A stretch of DNA of 64,000 bases from Fulvia fulva (GCF_020509005.1 NC_063022.1:682001-746000); one strand, 5' to 3'; shown: positions 32,680 through 43,293, numbered from the stretch's first letter. The notes: generated by a model not told the origin, from the sequence alone. Numbers and translations: made by a program.

Positions 32680-32897
32680 TGTTAAACAGGTACGAGTTGC
32701 GCAGCAGTGGAAGACGGCGGATCACACCAAAGACGAAGAAGGACCCAATGGGATAGCGTGTATCTACATACAGTATCGCCGGTGTTGGTGTAGGTGTTTC
32801 AGGAGGGACAGCTGTACTCAGGACTTGACTAGCAAGCCCTGATTACTAATCCCCCTAAGCACTCAATGTTGACCCTATGACCTGCATATTCTCAACA
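32680..32897 (-). repeat. Copia A 3' LTR
   Basis: 218 bp, TG..CA ends, seemingly identical to the 5' LTR. Its last 14 bases on the coding strand (GTACCTGTTTAACA) are shared with Copia B, indicating related families. Confidence 0.92.
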
Positions 32898-32940
32898 CTC
32901 CCACTCAGGTCAGAAGGTCTCAAACAATCCCTTATACAAG

Positions 32941-35776
32941 CTAGAGCTGCCTCACAAAGTTTTGAAACTGCTGGCCATTGAGGGGCTTAGTCAGCCCATC
33001 AGCAACTATGTCCTTTGTGTGGCAGTAATCCACTGCAATCTTCTTTTGCCACTAGAGATTCCTGACATAGTAGTATGCCACATCAATATGCTTTGACCTG
33101 TCATGGACATGGGCATTTTTGACAAAGGTCAAAGCTGCTTGGTTGTCACCCATAAGCTTCACGGGTCTCAGCTCATCAACAGTACTGCTTGCCTTCATCC
33201 TAGGTTGGAATGAACACTCTCCAACCAGGTCAGGACACCTCATCTCTCTAAGGACTGCAGCAAGAAACTGTGACTACTTAGCTGCTGCATTCATGGCCAT
33301 GAACTCAGCCTCCATTGTTGATGTGGCAACAGACTTCTGCTTCCTACTCATCCAGGACACAGGTGATCCACAAAGGAACCACACATGTCCAAGGATTGAG
33401 ACTCTGTCTGCCTTGTCTATGGCATAATCAGAATCTGAGTATCCCTGGAGAATACCTCCTCCTCTTCTGTACATCAAGCCCAGGTCTGGGTATGATCTCA
33501 GATATCTGGAGAGTTTCTTCAAGGCTCTAAGATGTTGCTTTGAAGGGTCAGCAACATATGAGCTGATTCTTCCAAGGGGGAAAGCAAGGTCTGGCCTTGT
33601 CATTGTCATTGGCCACATCCAGGTACCATTGCAACTCTGGTACTCCTGTTTGTTGCACCTCTCATCCATAGTAGCTGAAGGTCTCAGATCCTCATAGCTG
33701 TCCATAGGTGAGAGTGTGGGTGTGGCCTTCTCTGGAGAGATGCCCATCTTGGCAAGGTTAGTTTGGATGTAGTGTCCTTGATCAAGCTTTACAGTACCTT
33801 GGGACCTGTTTCTGGTAATCCTCATTCCAAGGATCTTCTCAGGTTCCCCAAGATCTTTGATCTTGAACACTCTTCTAAATTCAGCCTTGAACCACTGAAC
33901 ATCTGACAGCTTTGGAGCTGCAATGGGGATGTCATCCACATAGGTGAGGACCATGATGTCTCTTCCTCTGTGGATGAGTAGGCATGGATCCACCTGGGAC
34001 TAGGTGGATCCAATCTGTTCTAGCTTGGCAACACAGAGCTTGTTCTAATCTCTAGCTGCTTGCTTCAGTCCATACAGGCTTCTAAGGACCTTGAAGACCA
34101 TATTTGGTGGAATCCGACACCTGGGGGTGGGATCATGTAGATGTCTTCAAGAAGGCTGCTTTCGGTGAAAGCATTGTTCACATCCACCTGGTGCATCTCA
34201 AGATCTCTCTCACATACTACAGCCATGAAGACCCTAAGGGTATCATGCCTAACAGTAGGTGCAAAGGTCTTTTCAAAGTCAACACCATATTTCTGTGAAA
34301 ACCCTCTTACAACCAGTCTTGCCTTGAACTCTTCAATGGCTCCACTGATCATTCTTTTCACATCAAAAACCCACTTAGATGTAACCAGGTTTGCACCCCT
34401 TGGTAGTACAACTGGATCCAAGGTGTTTTTGCTTCCTAAGGCAATAAGTTCTTTCTGGATTGCCTCTTTCCACATATGTCCCCAATTGGGGTCTCCCACT
34501 GCCTCCTTATAGGACTTTGGGATTGGCACTTCCTGCCGGTAGGCTATGGCCTGCCTAACAGCAGCAAATGCATATCCCTCCACATCATTCAGGATTTCCT
34601 CAACCCAGCTCATAGTTGGATCAAGATGAAACATCTGAGCAATCAATGCCCTATGATGCTTGGCTTCATGCTCAGCAGAGCCATCATCTTCATCCCCCCT
34701 TGACCTCTTGTTGCCTGCAAGCTGAGGTAGCTGTTGAGGTTGATCCTCCTGAACAAGTTCCTCTTCCTTTTCTTTTCTTGGAGTCCCCTCTACTCCAATC
34801 TTCTGGTACTCTCTAATGTCTTTTGGAGGTTGGGGAAGTTGCACAAACACTGTTTTAGCAAGGAAAGAATTTCCCTTGCACCATCACTACGGATTGCAGA
34901 TAGAAAACACCTTGAGCTGTTCTCTACCTGAACCTTCCATTCCTTTAGAGCTGTAGGAGCATCACTCCTAGCCTTCAAAGGGACTACCCACTTCTTCCTC
35001 AAGAAGTTGTCTACAATCTCAAGCCAGTACTTGAAGCCAAGTCTTGAGACTGCACCTTGAAAAGGCCCACAGATGTCAATAGAGATGAGGGCCAGCCTCT
35101 CTCCTTTCCTCTCTGTGGCAGGTCCTTTGAACTTCCTCATGTCTGCAAGGGAGCAGACCTTGCAGTTCTGGTGTTCAGAAGGAACAGGAATGGGATCTTT
35201 CTTGTCAGTGACTCTATGCAGGTTTCTTAGCAGTCCCTTGCTAAGGTGTGCACATCTTCTATGCTATAGCTCCCACTGGTCCTGGGACTCAGTGGCAGTC
35301 ATAGCCTGTTCCAATTCACACTCAAAATGTGTACCTAACTTGGACAGATCCAAGTCATGCTCCTATAGAGAGGCATATGCTTGAGGCATAGCTTCAAGCT
35401 GCTCTGAAACACTTTGAATGAATGGAACACCCCCTCTCAGCTTTGTCTGGACAACAGGTTTTCCAGGAAGGGGTTTGAGGGTGAAACTGGGCGGTTGGAC
35501 AGCAAACTGTTGGCTGAACTGATTCCAAGAGACAAGGCTAACTCCAAGGCCAGGAACAAACAAAACATTCTTCAAGACAATCTGCTTCCCAGAAGGACCA
35601 CCCATCACTGCACTCCCCTCATGTGTGGCATGTAGGTAGCCACCCCCAACCTTGATCCACTTCCTCTTCTGAAGAGGTTTCAGGGTCCTGAAAAGTGAAT
35701 CCTGGTCAGTCATATGGGATGAAGCACAAGAGTCAAGCAACCACTCTGAGGAGGGGTACTTGCTTTTGGCTTCCAC
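32941..35776 (-). pseudogene. Copia A pol: protease, integrase part, RT, RNase H
   Basis: Protease at about 35776-35650 with the D-S-C-A-S-S-H-M active-site region; integrase core start at about 35140-34850 (SIDICGPFQG, R-S-D-G-A-R-E); linker and RT from 34850 (SKWVFDVKR, F-A-P-T-V-R, V-D-V-N-N-A-F); RT second half with T-Y-V-D-D at about 33960; RNase H with DSDYAIDKADR and ATSTMEAEF. Lesions: a change of frame at the integrase-linker junction with about half of integrase missing, a frameshift at about 34065-34110, and TAG stops at 34045, 34000, 33274 and 33049 (lowest base of each). Most stops sit where Trp or Gln is expected, so TGG or CAG to TAG, which fits CpA-targeted C-to-T change. Confidence 0.85.
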
Positions 35777-35822
35777 AGTTGAATGGGCAACCTCATCAAC
35801 TTCATCATCCTCTGATGGTGTC

Positions 35823-36630
35823 TCAGGGTCTGATAAGTCTTCCTGGGTTGCACAGGCTCTTCCTTGTAAGGTCCTTCATCACCACTAGGATGTCCCTCAG
35901 GCTTGGGGATGGGGACCTCGTTCTCGGTGGTGATGATTGTCTCTTTGCAACAGAGGTGTTTCCTCTGTTGAGCTTGTCCTTCCTGACAGCATGCTTGGCT
36001 CCAGAGAGGTGTGGGCAATCCTTGATCACATGATCACCATCACAGAGATGGCAGGTGATCTTGCCCTGGAAACCTCTTCCTACAAACATTGCTGTTTCCT
36101 TGGATGCAACTTCCAGCCTGGATTCATGTGACTCAAGCAGTTGTAGACAATCTTCATATGACAGTCCTGGCTAGGCCAGGATAGTGTTCTTGGTCCCAAG
36201 ATACACCTCAGGCAGGGCTTGAAGCAGATGCTTCAGCTTCCTTGTAGGCTCTCTGTAGTGAGCCTCTGCTGGGTCAACTTCAGCAATCCTTCTTACAAGA
36301 TTGCCAAGGTGGACCCAGGCCTGTCTGATGGTCATGCCATCTATCATTCTGAAGTTGATCAATTCTTGAACAACTGTCATTGCATATGCAGCATGAACCT
36401 TGCTGTACTTTGCCCTCATCTTGAGCCAGATCTCTCCAGCTTGTCTCATCTATTTGCTTTCCTCCCAACTGGACTGTATCTTGACTCTTCAAGTCCAGGT
36501 AAGGGATCTGATGACTCAGATGGTGTTGAGGAGCTGGGTGTGCTTGATAATAGATGGCCTCCATCTACAACCCAAAGCACATCTTGAGCTTCAAGATGGT
36601 CTTGTATCAATGAGAACCATGTCCTCTAGT
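35823..36630 (-). pseudogene. Copia A gag with CCHC knuckle, broken
   Basis: Gag-like helical sequence (K-V-H-A-A-Y-A-M-T-V-V, A-W-V-H-L-G-N-L-V-R-R) lies at 36449-36171 and a zinc knuckle C-H-L-C-D-G-D-H-V-I-K-D-C at about 36055-36010. The N-terminal part is in other frames, so at least one frameshift separates the segments, and a stop lies between the helical part and the knuckle. Confidence 0.7.
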
Positions 36631-36847
36631 TGTCCTTGGTTAGGATAGGTGCTGCTCTCCTCCTACCAAGGGTGCTGTGTCCGGTTTCCTCCATGCTTTT
36701 ATATATAGGACAGGATGGCTGCCTACAGAAGAAAGGTATTCGTTCGTACGCGATCGGATCGATAGGAGGTGAACCGAACGCGAGGTTGATAGTGGAGAGA
36801 ATGGCTGTCCACAAGAAAGCGAGGAAAGTCGGTCGTAAGGATCGTGT

Positions 36848-36912
36848 TTCTGAGACACTGTCTGTAGCTCTCTCAGGGGAGGGTGTTCTGAGACACTACG
36901 GCTCTCTCAGAT
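36848..36912 (-). repeat. Partial tandem repeat in Copia A leader
   Basis: TTCTGAGACACT followed by GCTCTCTCAG occurs twice, about 37-38 bp apart, in the untranslated leader between 5' LTR and gag. The leader (about 36,630-37,189) has no supported ORF otherwise. Confidence 0.6.
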
Positions 36913-37150
36913 GGAACAGTTAGTCGATGCGAACGCGATGTCCGGAGAGCGACTCTTCTCAGTAAGCTCGCCCACTTGTCTGAGGTATTGGCACAGGCTC
37001 CCTGACTCGGAGTCTGACAGTGCCTCACTAGGCTCTTTCACGTCTTATATGCACCTACAGCGCGGCTGTAGCTTCCTGTGCAATGCGGGTGCGGCCTCCA
37101 GTCTGCCTTCCTTTTGTTCTGAAGAGGAATAACTCCAATACGACTTTGTC

Positions 37151-37189
37151 GAGGGTGAAACACCGAGTTGCTAACTCGGGCTCATAACC
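37151..37189 (-). promoter_or_regulatory. Copia A primer-binding site, initiator tRNA half
   Basis: Directly inside the 5' LTR the coding strand reads GGTTATGAGCCCGAG. Its complement, CTCGGGCTCATAACC, is the anticodon stem-loop of initiator tRNA-Met (CAU anticodon), not the usual tRNA 3' end. Copia of Drosophila and several fungal Copia elements prime from such a 5' half tRNA. The match continues into a D-arm-like stretch. Confidence 0.7.
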
Positions 37190-37407
37190 TGTTAAACAGG
37201 TACGAGTTGCGCAGCAGTGGAAGACGGCGGATCACACCAAAGACGAAGAAGGACCCAATGGGATAGCGTGTATCTACATACAGTATCGCCGGTGTTGGTG
37301 TAGGTGTTTCAGGAGGGACAGCTGTACTCAGGACTTGACTAGCAAGCCCTGATTACTAATCCCCCTAAGCACTCAATGTTGACCCTATGACCTGCATATT
37401 CTCAACA
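37190..37407 (-). repeat. Copia A 5' LTR
   Basis: 218 bp, partner of 32680-32897; followed on the right by the ATATA duplication. Confidence 0.92.
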
Positions 37408-37462
37408 ATATATAAAGCAGGCCACTGCCCCTAGGACTGAGGGAGTTCTACCTTATTCAATC

Positions 37463-39696
37463 TAGACAGCTTAAAGCTCTCTTCACCCTGTTTCTTCAGC
37501 TCTAAACGCCGCGGAGGTGCCTAGCTACATTAGGTAACTCCTAGGCAATAGTAGCCTAGGCTACGGCACTAACGGCGCCTACGGCCCTATAGGCAAAGCC
37601 CCCCTAAGACAACTAGTAGCAACTTATAGAGGACGCAAAAAGTATAGAAACTAACGATCAGCTCCCTTACCGGTCTCTATAGGTAATGATCACTTAGCTA
37701 CGTACGGCGCTTGTACTGTCGTATTACCGAGGGCAACAAGAAATAAGGACGACGTCCTAGGCGATTAGTAAGGCCACCCGGAATCAACACCCCTATAGCT
37801 AGGTATCGGTCGCGGCATCGATACTAGGCCCCCGCCTAACGTACGATATAGTTACGATCCGTATTATAGTAAAGGAAGACTAGGCCGAAGTTACGAAGCT
37901 ATCGAACAAGGAGCTCGCCTAACGAATTAACTAACTAGGGGTGGTCGTAGTGAACTAATAGTCTAACGGCACTCTATAGATCTATACTAGCTCTGCTACT
38001 ACTAGGAGGTACCTAGAGGCATAGCTATAGTAGGCATCTAAGGTTGCGGCATTAGCGAAGGTCTTAACGAAACAATTTACGATCCTAGTCTACGATATGC
38101 CTAAGGAGTTTGACCTAACTAACTAGGGTCACCTACGCGCTCTCTAAGAGGACAACCCGGTCACTCTTAACTCTCTAATCCAGAAGGCGACTTGGCTCTA
38201 TAGGAAATGGCTAGAAGGCAAGAAGGCCTCGGCGCTAATAGTATAGCTATAAGACGCGAAAGCGGCGGATCTAGCGATAGAATAAGGCCTAGTCTAGTAA
38301 TATAGCCTTAAGACAGTAGAAAAGCACTCCTTATCCTTTCGTGTCCTCTAATGCTTTAAATGCTAACAGTATAGACACTAAACCTATACGTACATAAACA
38401 AGCAGGCCTACTCGAACTGTATAGGAGACTATATATCTAGGGACTATATATCGACTACGAGACGGTACGCGAACTGTCCGGGGCACTACCTATCGTATAG
38501 TACGGAATGCCTATAGCGGAAACTAGCGAAAAACAAGGCAATCACAAACAGAACCGTCGCCCTAAGATTCTACGGCGACCGTAAGGCTAGCCTATACCGG
38601 AACTAACTAGCGGCGGTCGGGTATAAGCGCCCTAGGGCCGAGAACGATATAAAGGATACGTAACCTAGGGCGTACGGGAGGCCACGTGCTCTACTAGCTA
38701 CGGCGAGGGAATCTAACTAGGCCCGGCTCCCCTTTAGTATATAGCCGATAGGCGTAGACTAGGACGTATAGGGCAGTAGGACATAGGACGATATAGAGGA
38801 AATGATTGTCGATGCCGATAACTAGCCTCGACACGCTTAGTATCATCTAGTATAACGTTAACTATAGTAAGGATATAGTCTAGAACTATTTCCTATACGA
38901 GGCGGACCCGCGCGTCTACTACGTCCTTATAATCTAGGAGCTATAGATTAACCCGCACTATAAGAGACTAACGACCTACAAGTCACTAGGCTATACGACA
39001 TACCTACGAGGCGACGGCAGACCCCGTACGTGCTTCTATATTAGTAAGGACATACTAGAATCCGACTAGGAGGTAGTGTACTACGTAGACGAAGAAGGCG
39101 GGGGCGATATTACCTCCCTCTACGTAGGTAGCACCTAGATACACAACCTATATATATAACCGCTAGCCTCGAGGTCTAGCCGCGACCTAGGGGTCTATAG
39201 ACACCTAGACAGTGCGCTTAAGAGACAAGGGTGCTACATCGTAGTAGGAGACTTTAATATACACCACCCTTCCTAGGAAAGCCTTATATAGCCGCACCCT
39301 ATAGCCGACGAAGTACTCGACTTAATAGCGAGTAACGTAATTGCCCTTAATACCCCGAAGGACCTAGGCACCTAGAAGAGAGGGGGACTCTAAGGCACGA
39401 TCGACCTCTCCTAGATCTTAGATAGCTACTACTATACGGTAACCTACTATAGGATCGAATATAAACTCGAGGCGTCGTTAGACTATATGCTAGTTAGGAC
39501 CTCTATTACGATATAGATACAACGTATACTAGCGAGAACCCCTAAGCTAAACTAGGGAAAGGCCTACTAGGCTAATATCTAGGCGTACCTCGATGACTCT
39601 AAGAGGCTAGTCTAGATCGCGTAGTAGCAATACAATAGTAAAGACGAGATAGACGAAGTAGTCTAGGGGTTAACAGACGAAATAAGAAAAGCGACC
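37463..39696 (+). mobile_element. LINE copy 2, 5' part, RIP-mutated
   Basis: Aligns with the intact LINE from 51441 on: ORF1 (to about 38,833) and the endonuclease part of ORF2 are recognisable but full of TAG/TAA. Differences from the intact copy are almost all C-to-T in CpA or the complementary G-to-A in TpG. Upstream of the match (37463-37620) it has a 5' leader shared with copy 3 but not with the intact copy. It is cut at 39696 by the Gypsy LTR; the remaining ORF2 is not found on the other side. Confidence 0.85.
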
Positions 39697-40216
39697 TGTC
39701 ATGGTCTCCCCACAGAGTGTGCAGAAGGTGGGGACAGAAGAGCCTCAGAGTGCTCAGAAGTCGTCAAGAAGTGACAGTCCAGCTTGGTGTGTGAGCGCCA
39801 AGAATCACATGCCCCGCAACATTCACTACGGGACCCAGCCCTCCAAATTCACCCCTCTACCAAACCTTGACAGATTTACTTCGGCTCGTGACTGTGTGAC
39901 TCACGGCACTCCCGCGAGCACCCGCGACTGCGCTGGACCCTGGAAGAAGCACGGGGAAGACTCGGAACGTAGGGCAGGTTGGAATAAGGTTTTGAGCAAA
40001 GCTGCTGAGCGCGGCTTCGCACGGGTTAGCCCTGTTGATGCGGGGACACGCACTCGCGAGGGTCGCGTATAAATATCTGGCCTTCCCCAGGCCTCTCTTG
40101 CTTTCTTCGTCTTTTGTTTTGTGTAGCAATCATACCATACCCTTTTGCATCTGCACTTCGCACCTGCATTCTCGCTTTCACCCTTGCATCTCACAGGCCA
40201 GGCTCTCGCCCTGACA
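39697..40216 (+). repeat. Gypsy 5' LTR (inferred limits)
   Basis: Starts TGTCATGG exactly where LINE copy 2 is interrupted and probably ends CCTGACA at 40216; TGTCA and TGACA are inverted ends. About 520 bp, with no visible RIP. Only one complete copy is present, so the limits are inferred from ends, promoter and primer site. Confidence 0.65.
40068..40075 (+). promoter_or_regulatory. TATA box of the Gypsy LTR
   Basis: TATAAATA in a GC-rich context. Transcription would be expected to start about 25-35 bp downstream, near 40,095-40,110. Confidence 0.6.
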
Positions 40217-41097
40217 TCACAAAAGACCAACAAACCGTCAACCACTCGAGTCATCCTCATGGGTGACCACGCCACCGATAGAGGTGTCAACCTCGACAAC
40301 CAAGACACTCCATTCCACTTCAGTGAGTGGACTGACATCCCCTTCTCGAACGCCGCTGCCTTCGGTGCCTGGGCAAACGCCAACCCCGACACCGCCTACG
40401 CTCTCATCAACCGCACCGTCTCCTCTTTCCGCGAGACCGCCCAGCAGGTCGAGCAAGCAAACAACCAAGCAACATACCTTCAAGGTATTGTGAACACCTT
40501 CCAGAACCTCGCCCCGCACGCCGACGACAACCGCCGCCAGCACTTCTCCAAGAAGGTCAACGACCCAGACGAGTTCGACGGCAACAAGAGCAAGTTTGAG
40601 GCATTTGAGACACAGCTCACCATCAAGCTGTTGGCTAATGCCGACCACTTTCCGCAAGAGAAGGACAAAGTCACGTACGTCTTCTCCCTCCTTCGGGGAG
40701 ACGCCGCGGCTCAGGTACAACACTACATCGACAACGCCACGCAGACTATCGGCTGCCCGGACGTCCTCACCTTGATGCAGGACCTCCGTGCTGCCTTTGG
40801 TGATCCAGACCGTAGAGCCACCGCCCAGAACGCCATCCACAACCTCCTCCAGAAGAACAAGAGCTTCGCCGAGTACCTCGCGGCCTTCAACCGCGACATC
40901 GGGTTCACCGGCTACAACGAAGAGACCAAGAAGAGCACTCTCCGCCGTGGTTTGTCAGCAGAGCTTCTTCGAGCCCTCGAGGACAAGGACGTCGGTGCTA
41001 TGAGCTTCCGTGAGCTCGTCGAGACCTGCCAGCGCCTCGACTCCAACATGAAACACACCGCCTCTCTCCTCGCTTCCCGTTCTCAAGGTCGTCAGCC
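40093..41097 (+). repeat. Left arm of 1,005-bp inverted repeat
   Basis: Each base pairs with 82277 minus its position in 41180-42184, with no mismatch seen; translations of the two arms are identical. It covers the LTR from just after the TATA box, the leader and most of gag. Confidence 0.95.
40219..40227 (+). promoter_or_regulatory. Possible self-priming site of the Gypsy element
   Basis: ACAAAAGAC, two bases inside the inferred LTR end, is the exact complement of GTCTTTTGT at 40109-40117, which lies at the expected start of the transcript. This is the arrangement of Tf1/sushi elements, which prime from their own RNA 5' end. No TGG tRNA site is present. Confidence 0.45.
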
Positions 41098-41185
41098 AGC
41101 GTCACCTATAGAGACGGGAGGGAGAGCCGTAGGAGCGGCGGCGCCTAGTAGAGTTGCGAAGTGGCTTCCGGGACTACGAGGCTGA
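40259..41185 (+). CDS. Gypsy gag fragment, left palindrome arm
   Basis: From ATG 40259 (M-G-D-H-A-T-D-R-G) an uncorrupted frame runs 308 codons. The Retrotrans_gag-type capsid region includes PDEFDGNKSKFEAFETQL, Y-V-F-S-L-L-R-G-D-A-A-A-Q-V and the F-R-E-L-V-E-T-C-Q segment. The last about 28 codons lie in the spacer and beginning of the right arm and are no longer normal gag. No zinc knuckle or pol follows. The frame is open, so a capsid-like protein could be made, but the transcript would also carry the reverse copy. Confidence 0.8.
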   Translation: MGDHATDRGVNLDNQDTPFHFSEWTDIPFSNAAAFGAWANANPDTAYALINRTVSSFRETAQQVEQANNQATYLQGIVNTFQNLAPHADDNRRQHFSKKVNDPDEFDGNKSKFEAFETQLTIKLLANADHFPQEKDKVTYVFSLLRGDAAAQVQHYIDNATQTIGCPDVLTLMQDLRAAFGDPDRRATAQNAIHNLLQKNKSFAEYLAAFNRDIGFTGYNEETKKSTLRRGLSAELLRALEDKDVGAMSFRELVETCQRLDSNMKHTASLLASRSQGRQPASPIETGGRAVGAAAPSRVAKWLPGLRG

Positions 41186-42018
41186 CGACCTTGAGAACGG
41201 GAAGCGAGGAGAGAGGCGGTGTGTTTCATGTTGGAGTCGAGGCGCTGGCAGGTCTCGACGAGCTCACGGAAGCTCATAGCACCGACGTCCTTGTCCTCGA
41301 GGGCTCGAAGAAGCTCTGCTGACAAACCACGGCGGAGAGTGCTCTTCTTGGTCTCTTCGTTGTAGCCGGTGAACCCGATGTCGCGGTTGAAGGCCGCGAG
41401 GTACTCGGCGAAGCTCTTGTTCTTCTGGAGGAGGTTGTGGATGGCGTTCTGGGCGGTGGCTCTACGGTCTGGATCACCAAAGGCAGCACGGAGGTCCTGC
41501 ATCAAGGTGAGGACGTCCGGGCAGCCGATAGTCTGCGTGGCGTTGTCGATGTAGTGTTGTACCTGAGCCGCGGCGTCTCCCCGAAGGAGGGAGAAGACGT
41601 ACGTGACTTTGTCCTTCTCTTGCGGAAAGTGGTCGGCATTAGCCAACAGCTTGATGGTGAGCTGTGTCTCAAATGCCTCAAACTTGCTCTTGTTGCCGTC
41701 GAACTCGTCTGGGTCGTTGACCTTCTTGGAGAAGTGCTGGCGGCGGTTGTCGTCGGCGTGCGGGGCGAGGTTCTGGAAGGTGTTCACAATACCTTGAAGG
41801 TATGTTGCTTGGTTGTTTGCTTGCTCGACCTGCTGGGCGGTCTCGCGGAAAGAGGAGACGGTGCGGTTGATGAGAGCGTAGGCGGTGTCGGGGTTGGCGT
41901 TTGCCCAGGCACCGAAGGCAGCGGCGTTCGAGAAGGGGATGTCAGTCCACTCACTGAAGTGGAATGGAGTGTCTTGGTTGTCGAGGTTGACACCTCTATC
42001 GGTGGCGTGGTCACCCAT
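41092..42018 (-). CDS. Gypsy gag fragment, right palindrome arm
   Basis: Mirror copy of the left-arm gag from an ATG at 42018, identical through the arm; the two readings differ only in the spacer at the centre. It has no LTR promoter of its own, because the arm ends at 42184, before the TATA box would be reached. Confidence 0.75.
   Translation of the reverse strand: MGDHATDRGVNLDNQDTPFHFSEWTDIPFSNAAAFGAWANANPDTAYALINRTVSSFRETAQQVEQANNQATYLQGIVNTFQNLAPHADDNRRQHFSKKVNDPDEFDGNKSKFEAFETQLTIKLLANADHFPQEKDKVTYVFSLLRGDAAAQVQHYIDNATQTIGCPDVLTLMQDLRAAFGDPDRRATAQNAIHNLLQKNKSFAEYLAAFNRDIGFTGYNEETKKSTLRRGLSAELLRALEDKDVGAMSFRELVETCQRLDSNMKHTASLLASRSQGRQPRSPGSHFATLLGAAAPTALPPVSIGDAG
41098..41179. other. 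82-bp spacer of the inverted repeat
   Basis: Unpaired centre, GC-rich, no RIP. It is open in both strands as continuation of gag, so it is probably the next piece of gag from one of the two arms. In RNA it would be the loop of a long hairpin. Confidence 0.7.
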
Positions 42019-42184
42019 GAGGATGACTCGAGTGGTTGACGGTTTGTTGGTCTTTTGTGATGTCAGGGCGAGAGCCTGGCCTGTGAGATGCAAGGGTGAA
42101 AGCGAGAATGCAGGTGCGAAGTGCAGATGCAAAAGGGTATGGTATGATTGCTACACAAAACAAAAGACGAAGAAAGCAAGAGAG
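41180..42184 (-). repeat. Right arm of 1,005-bp inverted repeat
   Basis: Perfect reverse complement of 40093-41097. Its outer end abuts the Copia B fragment at 42185 without a visible target duplication. Confidence 0.95.
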
Positions 42185-42186
42185 AA

Positions 42187-43198
42187 GAAGAGGGAGATCA
42201 TAATCCTTATATATGTAGATGACATTCTAATTGCTACACCAAAGTTGACAGATGTTCTCTGGTTCAAAAGAGAACTTGGCAAGATCTTCAAGATCAAAGA
42301 TCTAGGTGAACCTGAAAAGATCCTTGGCATGAGAGTCACAAGGGACAGGAAGAGAGGAATCCTGAAACTTGACCAAGGACACTTTGTTAGGGACAGCCTA
42401 GCCAAGATGGGAATGAACCATGAGAAGGCAGCACCTACACACTCACCTATGGACAGCTATGAGGCCCTTAACCCTTCAAGCCACATAGATGAGAGGTGTG
42501 ACAAGGCAGAGTACTAGAGTATTAATAGTACTTGGATGTGGCCAGCAACAATCACAAGGCTAGACATTACTTTTGCCCTAGGAAGGATGAGCTCATTTAT
42601 GAGTGACCCATCTACCTACCACATGAAGGCTTTGAAGAAGATCACTAGGTACCTAAGATCATACCCTGATCTAGGACTTCAGTTCTCAAAGTCTAGAAAA
42701 GGACACCTTATTAGATACTGTGATTCTGATTATGCAATAGACAAAGCAGACAGAGTCTCAATCCTTAGGTATGTCTTCTTCCTCTATAGGGCACCAGTTT
42801 CTTGGATGAGCAAGAAGCAAAAGTCTGTAGCAACATCTATAATAGAGGCTGAATACATAGCTATGAATGCATATGCGAAGCAGTCCTAATTCCTAGCTTC
42901 ACTACTAAGAGAAATAGATTGTCCAGAGTTAGTGGGAGACTGTTCCTATCAACCAAGAATCACTAGAAACCAGGAGACTGTATCAAATTTGAGACCAGTC
43001 CAATTAAGAGGTGACAATCAAGCTGCCCTCACCCTAGTGAAAGATGCACATGTTCATGACAAGTCGAAGCACATTGACATTGCCTATAACGCTGTTAGGA
43101 AACTTTGGTGGAGGAGGCTTATTGCTATTAAGTACACCCCAACCTCTAAGATAGTTGTAGACGGGTTTACAAAACCAAAGACTAGTCTACACTTCTAG
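42187..43198 (+). pseudogene. Copia B pol C-terminal part
   Basis: One frame throughout: RT with I-Y-V-D-D-I-L-I-A-T near 42220, D-L-G-E-P-E-K-I-L-G-M, then RNase H (CDSDYAIDKADR, A-E-Y-I-A-M-N-A) to a stop at 43196-43198. It is interrupted by TAG at 42515-42517 and TAA at 42887-42889, both at Gln-type codons changed by C-to-T. It resembles Copia A pol closely, so the two families are related. Confidence 0.85.
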
Positions 43199-43293
43199 AG
43201 GTTTGTAAGCTAGCTAAACCTGTCATAAAAAGGTCTAAGTACTATTGACAGGAAGTGAGCAGACTGTAACCTCCTATACGAGATGAGTGGGAG

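Larger units (their letters stand above)
32680..37407 (-). mobile_element. Copia family A element, complete ends, defective coding
   Basis: A 4,728-bp Ty1/Copia element read on the minus strand. Two 218-bp LTRs (32680-32897 and 37190-37407) show no difference that I could find by eye. ATATA flanks both sides (32675-32679 and 37408-37412), a perfect 5-bp target duplication. A purine-rich GAGTGGGAG precedes the 3' LTR on the coding strand. The order gag, protease, integrase, RT, RNase H is that of Copia. Coding is broken by TAG stops and frameshifts, and the second half of integrase seems deleted, so the element cannot be autonomous. Confidence 0.92.

Noticed and set aside
37151..37189. tRNA gene resembling initiator tRNA-Met
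   Set aside because: Only the 5' half (D arm and anticodon stem-loop) is present, directly beside the LTR; there is no T arm or acceptor pairing. It is a primer-binding site.
40238..42039. Two 200-codon open frames antisense to the gag copies
   Set aside because: They are complementary-strand shadows of a GC-rich coding region, have no start context or family features, and exist twice only because gag does.
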